This document shows, one piece after another, positions 1 to 5,635 of a DNA stretch of 5,635 nt. The notes under the pieces are model-generated. The model was not told the origin of the DNA. It worked only from the letters and a program-made list of their open reading frames with translations, and made no database searches. The translations under genes were made by a program, and so were the position numbers. Every line of letters starts with the position of its first letter. Position 1 is the first letter of the stretch. This DNA is from an uncultured Moraxellaceae bacterium (GTDB lineage: Bacteria; Pseudomonadota; Gammaproteobacteria; Pseudomonadales; Moraxellaceae): positions 1 through 5,635 of the forward strand of contig CALEYY010000174.1 in the NCBI GenBank assembly GCA_937928295.1, given 5' to 3'.

Positions 1-50
1 TACGAGATCATCAAGTGTGACTGGAGTTCAGACGTGTGCTCTTCCGATCT
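1..50 (+). other. Illumina i7 adapter/index contamination at contig end
   Basis: This is synthetic sequence. Bases 1-8 match the 3' end of the P7 flow-cell primer (TACGAGAT). Bases 9-16 (CATCAAGT) sit where the i7 index goes, so the index read would be ACTTGATG. Bases 17-50 match the 34-base TruSeq read-2 primer, ending in GCTCTTCCGATCT. The order P7 tail, 8-base index, read-2 primer is that of an untrimmed library molecule, so the adapter was assembled onto the contig. Genomic sequence starts at about base 51, and anything read from bases 1-50, including a GTG start at base 36, is an artefact. Confidence 0.98.
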
Positions 51-57
51 AATGATG

Positions 58-67
58 AAGGGGGGAG
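58..67 (+). promoter_or_regulatory. Ribosome binding site that fixes the start of the FAD oxidase gene
   Basis: The purine run AAGGGGGGAG ends 4 bases before the ATG at 72; its AAGG part is 10 bases upstream. It is the only Shine-Dalgarno-like sequence near the gene start and supports ATG 72 over the GTG at 36 (inside the adapter) and the in-frame ATG at 87. Only about 21 genomic bases precede the gene, so its promoter is not in the window. Confidence 0.75.
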
Positions 68-71
68 CTAC

Positions 72-1670
72 ATGCGTCACTTGCTCATGAAGGCAGTTTT
101 GGGCAGCAAGTCCAAGAGCGTTGTCGGTATCGCGGCACTGTTGGTTGCTGTCGCGGCAATAGGCGGCTCAGCGACCCTGTGGTCAAACGATTTCAAGACT
201 GAGAAGGTCACTCCGCAGGCTCTGCTGCAGCCTGATAGCGCCCGGCAATTGACGGACTACATCCGTCAGGCCAGCAGCAATGGCCGGCGCGTGCGCATGA
301 CGGGCAGCGGTCATTCCATGTCTGATATTGCCATCACCAACGAAGTGCTGATGACGCCGGAGCAGCTCAACCAGCCCCTGACGCTGGACACCAGTCGCCT
401 CAAAAGCTCTGATGCGCCGGGACTGGTGCGCGTTGAAAGCGGGATCAAGATCGCCGATCTAAATACCTATCTCGACAGTCATGGTCGTGCGTTGTTCAAC
501 ATGGGCGGATACGACGGGCAGACACTGGCGGGCGTCATGATGACGGCCACTCACGGTTCCGGCCTGGCTTACGGCCCCATCGCCGATCAGGCGCTAAGCC
601 TGCAAATGGTCGTGGACGGCGGTGCGATGGTGCAGATCGAGCCCAGCAACGGCATAACCAGCCCTGCGACTTGGCCGGGAACGCTGGAGGAGGATGCCAG
701 CATCCCGGTGCAACTCATCCAGGATGACGACGCCTTCAATGCGGCACGCATCGCCATCGGCTCTATGGGGGTTGTCTATTCGGTGACACTGAAGACTGAT
801 CAGAAGTTCTGGCTGCGTGAGGTGCGTCGTGCCATCAAATGGTCTGAGCTGAGGAAGCCGGGTGGGTATCTCGATCGTATTACCCATGGTCTGCCGGTCT
901 ACGAAAATCAGCCCTCACCAGAACATTGGGAGTTTTTCTACTCGCCTTATCCCGATGCCAATGGCGATCACAATGTAGTCATCACGGATCGTTATCGCTC
1001 CTATACGCCGCTGCCCGAGCAGCCGGAGTCCGAGCGTGGTCAACCGGGAGCCACTTTCGCCGGCAGCTTGGCCGCCCTGTTTGGCGAGCCTCTGGGGCTG
1101 ATTCTGGATGTTTTTCCGGGTCTGGCGCCAACCGTCCTGGAGTCATCCATGAACACACAGCTGGACACCGGCTATACGAATGTCAGCTACAAAGTGTTCA
1201 ACATCGGTGCGGCACTCAACAGTACGCCAGCTTATGCGACTGAAACGGCCTTCCGGCTCGACCAGATCATTCCGGCCATTGAGCGCTCATTCACGATCAA
1301 TGATGCGTTGTATGCCAAGGGCATTGCGCAGACGGCACCCATCGCGATTCGCTTTGTGAAGCAGTCGGCTGGTTTGATCGCCATGCAGCAGGGCCACGAT
1401 ACGGCGTTCATGGAGATCATCGTGTTGCGTGACTGCAAGAAGGGCATGATCTTGCTGAACACGCATCGAAAGATTGATTTGCAAGCGTTCAATGCGCGTC
1501 CGCATTGGGGGCTAGACACGAACTCACTGACCAGCGAAGACCAGGTGCGCAGTCTGTATCCGGAGACTTGGGATCGATGGAAGACGCAGTATCGTCGCTT
1601 CAATTCCACCGGCACTTTCGATGGCAAGGTCACAGACCGCCTGGGCATTTCAGTGCGCCCGCGCGGATAA
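72..1670 (+). CDS. Membrane-anchored FAD-linked oxidase (PCMH/VAO fold, aldono-lactone/cholesterol-oxidase-like)
   Basis: This is a 532-residue protein, probably an oxidase of an alcohol, lactone or similar substrate using FAD. Residues 1-16 are basic, then a hydrophobic segment (about 17-37) forms a signal anchor or signal peptide, so the enzyme domain probably faces the periplasm. An FAD-binding PCMH-type domain follows (about 45-240), with GSGHS at 78-82; His81 is a candidate for covalent FAD attachment as in VAO relatives. The second FAD motif is GQTLAGV with THGSG at 160-164. The C-terminal region resembles D-arabinono-1,4-lactone oxidases, with APIAIRFV near 422-429 and RPHWGLD at 476-482. 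By eye, two positions differ from that family: the Glu of the usual ExR motif is Ala425, and the Lys of the usual HWGK motif is Leu481. A true sugar-lactone oxidase is therefore doubtful; a type II cholesterol oxidase-like or unassigned FAD oxidase is equally possible. The start is ATG 72, because an upstream in-frame GTG lies in adapter sequence. The next gene starts 36 bases downstream. Confidence 0.85.
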   Translation: MRHLLMKAVLGSKSKSVVGIAALLVAVAAIGGSATLWSNDFKTEKVTPQALLQPDSARQLTDYIRQASSNGRRVRMTGSGHSMSDIAITNEVLMTPEQLNQPLTLDTSRLKSSDAPGLVRVESGIKIADLNTYLDSHGRALFNMGGYDGQTLAGVMMTATHGSGLAYGPIADQALSLQMVVDGGAMVQIEPSNGITSPATWPGTLEEDASIPVQLIQDDDAFNAARIAIGSMGVVYSVTLKTDQKFWLREVRRAIKWSELRKPGGYLDRITHGLPVYENQPSPEHWEFFYSPYPDANGDHNVVITDRYRSYTPLPEQPESERGQPGATFAGSLAALFGEPLGLILDVFPGLAPTVLESSMNTQLDTGYTNVSYKVFNIGAALNSTPAYATETAFRLDQIIPAIERSFTINDALYAKGIAQTAPIAIRFVKQSAGLIAMQQGHDTAFMEIIVLRDCKKGMILLNTHRKIDLQAFNARPHWGLDTNSLTSEDQVRSLYPETWDRWKTQYRRFNSTGTFDGKVTDRLGISVRPRG

Positions 1671-1706
1671 GCGTGCAGCGCAATTACGCATAAAAAAGGA
1701 TGAGTC

Positions 1707-2666
1707 ATGAAGATTTTGGTCGTGGGTGCGGGTGCGGTGGGGCAGGTTTATGCATGGCATCTGGCGCAGGCCGGCCATGAGGTGAGCTTCTTTGTGAAAG
1801 CTGAGTACGCAGAGGCGCTGCGTAGCGGAGCCACGATGTATCGCCTGGGCCACTGGCGTACCCGGCGTCAGGATTTCCATGGCTTTGGTCTGGTCACTGA
1901 GCCGGCAGCCGTGCTTGCTCAGCACTGGGATCAGGTCTGGTTGGCGCTGCCATCGAATGCCATGCGCGGCGAGCTGGCGGCCCGAGTTCTGGCATCCGTG
2001 GGTCAGGCCACGGTGGTCTGCCTGCAGCCTGATCTCGAGGATGCTGACTATGTACGAAAGCATGTACCTGCCGAGCAGGTCGTGCAGGGCCTGATTACCT
2101 TTATCAGCTTCCAGTCACCGTTGCCGGGCTGCACGGGCCCGGAAGGCATCGCCTATTACCTGCCACCGCTGGCACCTGGTTTGTTTGGTGGCGAGGCGCA
2201 GCGAGCAGGCGCTGTTGTTGCCGCACTCCAGGCGGGTGGCATGACAGCGAAAGCGGTGCCGGATTTTAATAGAGCAGCAGCCGGTGCCCCGGCGATGATG
2301 CAGCCGCTGATTGCGGCTTTGGAGGTCAACGAGTGGCATTTGGCTGGCTTTACGGCCAGCTCGATTTTTGGCGTGGGGCTGGCGGCTTCCCGCGAAGCGC
2401 TGGCAGTCGCCGAAAAGCATGCGGGCGCTGATGCTCGTCTATTCAAACCCTTGCTGAGCCCCTTGGCCTGGAAGCTGCTCCTGCCCTTGATCCGGCAGCT
2501 CCTGCCGTTCGATCTGGAAAGTCTGCTGCGCTACCACTACGGCAAGGTCAGGACGCAAAGCCTTCTGATGCTGGACTCCTATATTCGTCTTGGGTGGCGC
2601 CACGGTCTGCCGATGCCGGCTCTTGAACGCCTGCGCAGGCAATTGACGGATTCGACCGCCGTATGA
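1707..2666 (+). CDS. Ketopantoate reductase-like (ApbA/PanE family) NAD(P)-binding protein, probably not a true PanE
   Basis: This 319-residue protein has the two-domain layout of the ketopantoate reductase family. The N-terminal Rossmann fold starts at residue 1 (MKILVVGAGAVG) with GxGxxG at 7-12, then LALPSNAM near 79-86, where the family places the end of a beta strand at the cofactor site. The helical C-terminal domain (about 185-319) carries the family's end pattern, a Hx(3)KVxxQ stretch near 277-284 followed by a helix with a Gly-containing turn. By eye, the PanE residues used in catalysis are missing: QNG is replaced by LQPDLED (106-112), the Lys before PLxAL is Ala or Pro, and the Glu of the late TE motif is Gln284. 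A hydrophobic, basic helix (about 251-267) could touch membrane. The start at ATG 1707 has an AAGGA site at 1696-1700, 6 bases upstream. The stop overlaps the next start as ATGA, so the two genes are probably translationally coupled. The family is fairly secure; the substrate is unknown, and vitamin B5 synthesis is unlikely. Confidence 0.85.
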   Translation: MKILVVGAGAVGQVYAWHLAQAGHEVSFFVKAEYAEALRSGATMYRLGHWRTRRQDFHGFGLVTEPAAVLAQHWDQVWLALPSNAMRGELAARVLASVGQATVVCLQPDLEDADYVRKHVPAEQVVQGLITFISFQSPLPGCTGPEGIAYYLPPLAPGLFGGEAQRAGAVVAALQAGGMTAKAVPDFNRAAAGAPAMMQPLIAALEVNEWHLAGFTASSIFGVGLAASREALAVAEKHAGADARLFKPLLSPLAWKLLLPLIRQLLPFDLESLLRYHYGKVRTQSLLMLDSYIRLGWRHGLPMPALERLRRQLTDSTAV

Positions 2667-3064
2667 AATCTGCCTTTTCTGTAGCGGTCCTCGCTGCCCT
2701 TGGCGCTGTCTTCTGGTTGGGTTGGACGAGCCGCGAGGCCGCTCCAGCAAGCGCATCAGCCGCAATCAAGCACAGCGCTGTCGCGTTAAGCATCAGCACG
2801 CGCGACGAAGCCATGCCTGATGTGTTTGTGCCGCCCATTCCATCGGAGCAGATTCGCGAACAGACATTGAAGCAGCGCCGTGCGGCTCTTCCTGTTGTTC
2901 TCAAAGCTGCTGATGACGATATGGCCCGCCTGAAGCGAGACATTGAGGCAGCCAGAGCACAGGAAGCTCCGGCGGTAGATATCGCGGAAAAGGAAGAGCG
3001 ACTGCAGCGCATGCAGGATGTATTGGCGCGGGTGCTGGCCCGGAATTCGGATATCCGACTGTAG
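2663..3064 (+). CDS. Small exported or membrane-anchored coiled-coil protein of unknown function
   Basis: I do not recognise this 133-residue protein. It begins with MKS and a hydrophobic segment (about 4-21), then an Ala/Ser-rich stretch (about 26-41) that could be a signal-peptide end or a linker. A proline-containing patch, VFVPPIP, lies at 54-60. From about 62 to 127 the sequence is highly charged and rich in Arg, Lys, Glu, Gln, Ala and Leu, without glycine, as expected for a long helix or coiled coil broken near EAPAV (101-105). This suggests a periplasmic helical protein tethered to the inner membrane. The start overlaps the previous stop in ATGA, and no clear Shine-Dalgarno sequence precedes it, which fits translational coupling to the reductase-like gene. 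A real gene is supported by the tight overlap, the coherent leader-plus-helix layout and the absence of a better frame here. No cysteine or catalytic motif is visible, so a structural or accessory role is more likely than an enzyme. Confidence 0.7.
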   Translation: MKSAFSVAVLAALGAVFWLGWTSREAAPASASAAIKHSAVALSISTRDEAMPDVFVPPIPSEQIREQTLKQRRAALPVVLKAADDDMARLKRDIEAARAQEAPAVDIAEKEERLQRMQDVLARVLARNSDIRL

Positions 3065-3079
3065 TCTCTGTCCGGTTTG

Positions 3080-3130
3080 CCCCCCATTCTGACCTGCATG
3101 ACCCTGACGAGCAGGCAAGGGGGTTTGCTT
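3080..3130 (+). terminator. Possible imperfect hairpin between gene 3 and the FMO gene
   Basis: An outer pair, CCCCC (within 3080-3085) with GGGGG (3119-3123), encloses an inner pair, CCTGC (3093-3097) with GCAGG (3111-3115). The inner loop is 13 bases, and unequal unpaired stretches separate the stems. A short T-containing tract (TTTGCTT) follows. It lies 16 bases after the stop of the small gene, where a terminator or attenuator would sit. The stems are short and the U tract is weak, so this is at best a partial terminator. Confidence 0.3.
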
Positions 3131-3134
3131 CAAT

Positions 3135-3164
3135 CTCCGGCATCAGCGATACCGTTTTCCGGAG
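3135..3164 (+). promoter_or_regulatory. Inverted repeat that could mask the FMO ribosome binding site
   Basis: CTCCGG (3135-3140) is perfectly complementary to CCGGAG (3159-3164), with an 18-base loop. The right arm contains GGAG (3161-3164), the Shine-Dalgarno sequence of the FMO gene, 9 bases before its ATG at 3174. If the stem formed in mRNA it would hide the ribosome binding site. A 6-base stem with a long loop is only mildly stable, so this may be chance. Confidence 0.3.
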
Positions 3165-3173
3165 TAAATTGTC

Positions 3174-4550
3174 ATGACTTCCCTGTTGATGCCTGAGCAC
3201 CAGGTCACCGATCGCGCCGGCGTGATCTGCATTATTGGCGCCGGCCCGGCCGGCCTGAGTGTGGCGCGAGCCTTGAAACGGCTCGGTATTCCCTACGAGC
3301 AGTTCGAGCGCCACAGCGATGTTGGCGGCATCTGGGATCTGAGTAATCCGGGCTCGCCGATGTATCACTCGGCGCACTTCATCTCTTCGCGCAATACCTC
3401 GGGCTTCTACGGTTTCCCGATGCCGGACGACTACCCAGACTATCCGTCGAACCGACAAATCCTCGCCTATACCCGCAGCTTTGCACGCGCGTTCGGCCTC
3501 TACGATGCGATTCGCTTTCAGACCGCCATCGAGCATGTTGAAAAGGATGGCGAGCTTTGGCTGGTCAGGCTGTCTGGTGGTGAGGTGAGGCGCTACCGTG
3601 CCGTGGTGTGCGCCACCGGCACGAACTGGCATCCGCGTCTGCCCCGGCATGACGGGCCGTTCAACGGTGAGATTCGCCATTCCGTGACCTTCAAGCACGC
3701 AGACGAGTTCCGTCACAAGCGCGTACTGATCATCGGCTTGGGAAATTCCGGGGCCGACATTGCCTGCGATGCTGCCGCGAATGCGGATGCCGCCTTCATC
3801 AGCGTGCGGCGTGGCTACCACTTCATCCCCAAGCATGTGTTCGGCATGCCGGTGGATGAGTTTGCCGATAGCGGCCCGCAACTGCCGATGTGGCTGCAGA
3901 GACCGGCCATGACCCTGCTGCTGCGCATTGTGCTTGGCGATACCTCCCGCACGGGCATGCCCAAGCCGGATCACAAGCTGTTCGAGTCCCATCCGCTGCT
4001 CAATTCGCAGCTGCTGCATTACCTGCAGCATGGCGACATCAAGGCCAAGGGCGATGTCAAATGTTTCGACAGCGACAGCGTGGTGTTTGCGGACGGATCG
4101 CGCGAGCAGATTGATCTGGTGCTCTACGCCACGGGCTACAACATGAGCATCCCGTATGTGCCGGAGGCTTATTTTGACTGGGATGGCGGCAGGCCGAAGC
4201 TGAACCTGACGGCGTTCAATCCCAAGCACAACAATCTCTTTGCCGTGGGTTATCTAGAGACCAACTCCAGCGCGTATACGCTCTTCGACCGAGTGTCACA
4301 GATGGTGGCGAATTATCTGAACGATCAGGTGCGTCATCCGGATAACGCCAGGAAATTCGAGCGGCACCTTCGTGAGGATCGCCCGGATTTGTCCGGCGGT
4401 ATCAAGTTCATCGAGTCCGACCGAACCAAGGGCTATATCGAGATTCACGCCTACAAGAAATATATCGAGAAACTGCGTGGCCGGATGGGCTGGCCTGAGC
4501 TGGTGCCAGGGTTTTTCGACACCGTTCGCGCTCAGGCTGTTCAGCGCTGA
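3174..4550 (+). CDS. Flavin-containing monooxygenase (FMO family, class B)
   Basis: This 458-residue enzyme should use FAD, NADPH and O2 to oxygenate a soft nucleophile (N or S) or, less likely, a ketone. The FAD Rossmann motif GAGPAG is at 22-27, after a strand reading VICII, and GGIW follows at 51-54. A stretch near 71-91 (SSRNTSGF, then FPMPDDYPDYPS) is a typical FMO active-site region with the conserved Asn. The FMO fingerprint FxGxxxHSxxF runs from 163 to 173; its last residue is Phe, whereas Baeyer-Villiger enzymes carry Trp there, so an FMO-type activity is favoured. The NADPH motif GLGNSG is at 188-193, and ATGY at 319-322 closes the second nucleotide-binding region. The length is normal for the family. 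No signal peptide or membrane anchor is seen, so it is probably cytoplasmic. GGAG lies 9 bases before ATG 3174. The ceramidase-like gene starts 24 bases after the stop and in the same reading frame, so the two are probably co-transcribed. The substrate is not readable from sequence. Confidence 0.93.
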   Translation: MTSLLMPEHQVTDRAGVICIIGAGPAGLSVARALKRLGIPYEQFERHSDVGGIWDLSNPGSPMYHSAHFISSRNTSGFYGFPMPDDYPDYPSNRQILAYTRSFARAFGLYDAIRFQTAIEHVEKDGELWLVRLSGGEVRRYRAVVCATGTNWHPRLPRHDGPFNGEIRHSVTFKHADEFRHKRVLIIGLGNSGADIACDAAANADAAFISVRRGYHFIPKHVFGMPVDEFADSGPQLPMWLQRPAMTLLLRIVLGDTSRTGMPKPDHKLFESHPLLNSQLLHYLQHGDIKAKGDVKCFDSDSVVFADGSREQIDLVLYATGYNMSIPYVPEAYFDWDGGRPKLNLTAFNPKHNNLFAVGYLETNSSAYTLFDRVSQMVANYLNDQVRHPDNARKFERHLREDRPDLSGGIKFIESDRTKGYIEIHAYKKYIEKLRGRMGWPELVPGFFDTVRAQAVQR

Positions 4551-4574
4551 AACACATACACAGGGGAGCAAGGC

Positions 4575-5635
4575 ATGTATCAGGCAGGATGGAGTAAGCA
4601 GGAAATCGGCATCAGTCCGCGCGGCTATGCCATGCACGGCTATGGTCAGCCAGGCCATCGTGCGTTCGGGCAGGAGACGCCGCTGTTTGCCCGCGCGCTC
4701 TTTGTGCAGGATGCCGCTGGTCAGGCACTGACCTTCTGTTGCCTTGATCTGGGCTATGTGACCCATGCCATGCGCGCCGGTGCCGTTGAGCGTCTGCGCG
4801 CACGCATGGGCGGCATCTTCAACGATGCTGCTTTCGTGCTGACCTGCACGCATACCCATTCCGGCCCGGGCGGTTGCAGTCATGACGCGATGTACAACCT
4901 GGTCACGCCCAGCTTCGTACCGGAGCATCTGGAGGCGGTGATTGTCGCCACCGTCGAGGCGGTCGTGGGCGCTTGGCAGAGCGCCGCGCCGACCGATCTG
5001 AGTCTGGCCTCCGGCCGCTTCGACGACGCCGTTCCGGTGGCCTGGAATCGCTCACTGAAGGCCTGGAATCGCAACCCGGATGTCACCCGTTATGAGGCGG
5101 GTGAGAATCACAAAGCGCTGGAACGCAGCATGCAGGTGCTGCGTCTGAGCCGGGATGGCCAGCTGCTGTCACTGCTGTCGCTGTTCGGCGTGCATGCGAC
5201 CTGTCTCGGCAATTCGCTGGATCGTCACGATGGCGACAACAAGGGCTATGCCGCCGCCCAGGCCGAGCAGCAGCTGACGGGCGAGGGGGCTGTTGCCATC
5301 TTCGCCCAGGGCACGGCTGGCGATGTCTCGCCGCATTATCACGGCCCCGGCCAGACCGCCCGCCGCAACGCCATCAAGGGGCGTGCCGAATATGTCTACG
5401 CCGCCGAGAACGGTCGCCATCAGAGCCGACTTGCGCTGAGCATCGCCGCTGATCCGCAGCAGACAAGCGTCGCAGGCGGCATCGACGCCATCTTCACCTA
5501 TGTCGATTTCACGGCCGTTCATGCCGACCCGGCCATGGCCAATGGCGAGCCTGAGGCGTGGACCACGGAGCCTTGCCACGGCGTGTCGTTCTTCGCCGGT
5601 ACGCCGGTGGATGGCCTCGGCGTGCCGCCACCAGA
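4575..5635 (+). CDS. Neutral/alkaline ceramidase-family amidohydrolase (3' end outside the window)
   Basis: The window holds the first 353 residues; the frame stays open to the edge. Known members hydrolyse the amide bond of ceramide with one zinc ion. The N-terminal GYGQPGHRA (22-30), then ETPLFARALFV, matches the family's start. THTHSGPGG (92-100) carries the zinc-binding His region, FGVHATCLG (204-212) has the second ligand His (His207), and FAQGTAGDVSP (243-253) holds the family's catalytic serine (Ser252, in GDVSP). The remaining zinc ligands known from Pseudomonas aeruginosa ceramidase (a Glu and a Tyr) lie further downstream and cannot be checked. There is no signal peptide: the protein starts MYQAGWSKQE and the domain begins at once. 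The upstream in-frame codons back to the FMO stop contain no alternative start, so this is not a mis-called start. The ribosome binding site is GGGGAG at 4563-4568, 6 bases before ATG 4575. A cytoplasmic location, or a substrate other than exported ceramide, is likely. Confidence 0.88.
   Translation, partial: MYQAGWSKQEIGISPRGYAMHGYGQPGHRAFGQETPLFARALFVQDAAGQALTFCCLDLGYVTHAMRAGAVERLRARMGGIFNDAAFVLTCTHTHSGPGGCSHDAMYNLVTPSFVPEHLEAVIVATVEAVVGAWQSAAPTDLSLASGRFDDAVPVAWNRSLKAWNRNPDVTRYEAGENHKALERSMQVLRLSRDGQLLSLLSLFGVHATCLGNSLDRHDGDNKGYAAAQAEQQLTGEGAVAIFAQGTAGDVSPHYHGPGQTARRNAIKGRAEYVYAAENGRHQSRLALSIAADPQQTSVAGGIDAIFTYVDFTAVHADPAMANGEPEAWTTEPCHGVSFFAGTPVDGLGVPPP

Noticed and set aside
51..56. AATGAT directly after the adapter resembles the start of the Illumina P5 primer
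   Set aside because: The match stops after six bases (GAAGG follows, not ACGGC) and the following bases make a sensible ribosome binding site, so it is taken as genomic.
1232..1708. A 158-codon - strand frame opposite the end of the FAD oxidase
   Set aside because: It is antisense to the conserved C-terminal region of the oxidase (RPHWGLD and following), and no ribosome binding site or family motif is visible.
244..2650. A 13-base direct repeat, GGCAATTGACGGA, at 244-256 and 2638-2650
   Set aside because: Both copies lie inside coding sequence and encode the same short peptide (RQLTD) in frame. The flanks differ, so chance codon use is the simpler explanation than an attachment site or mobile-element footprint.
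3125..3153. A possible promoter, TTGCTT then 17 bases then GATACC, before the FMO gene
   Set aside because: Each box matches only about half of the sigma-70 consensus and the region overlaps the inverted repeats. It is not strong enough to annotate.
2901..4229. A 442-codon open frame on the - strand
   Set aside because: It lies antisense to the FMO gene, the gap and the end of the small gene. Its translation shows no domain motif, while the + strand frame has complete FMO fingerprints. Long antisense frames are common in GC-rich genes.
4296..4928. A 210-codon open frame on the - strand
   Set aside because: It covers the end of the FMO gene and the start of the ceramidase-like gene, both well supported on the + strand, and shows no recognisable motif.

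Overview
The window looks like one end of an assembled contig from a fairly GC-rich bacterium, most likely a proteobacterium. That guess rests on codon use, purine-rich ribosome binding sites and the neutral-ceramidase and FMO-type families; no rRNA or other marker is present to fix the taxon. The first 50 bases are not biological. They are an Illumina i7-side adapter: a P7 fragment, an 8-base index and the read-2 primer sequence. Genomic sequence therefore begins near base 51.

Five genes follow, all on the + strand. (1) 72-1670 encodes a membrane-anchored, FAD-linked oxidase of the PCMH/VAO fold with an aldono-lactone-oxidase-like C-terminus. (2) 1707-2666 encodes a ketopantoate-reductase-like NAD(P)-binding protein that appears to lack the usual catalytic Lys and Glu. 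(3) 2663-3064 overlaps it by ATGA and encodes a small exported or anchored protein with a charged helical, probably coiled-coil, C-terminal half. (4) 3174-4550, after the only sizeable gap (109 bases), encodes a flavin-containing monooxygenase (FMO) with all the family fingerprints. (5) 4575 to the window end encodes the N-terminal part of a neutral/alkaline ceramidase-family amidohydrolase, cut off by the window edge and with no signal peptide.

The gaps are 36, -4, 109 and 24 bases, so the genes could form one operon, or two units split at the 109-base gap. That gap holds a possible imperfect hairpin and a short inverted repeat that would bury the FMO ribosome binding site. The content (two flavin oxidases, a reductase-like protein and an amide-lipid hydrolase) suggests processing of a lipid or other hydrophobic amide or alcohol. 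This is inference from family membership and adjacency; no substrate can be read from the sequence.

I found no RNA gene, insertion sequence, CRISPR array, phage gene or clearly novel system. The points most worth a second look are the adapter contamination, which also creates a false start for gene 1, the probable loss of catalytic residues in genes 1 and 2, and the leaderless ceramidase next to an FMO.
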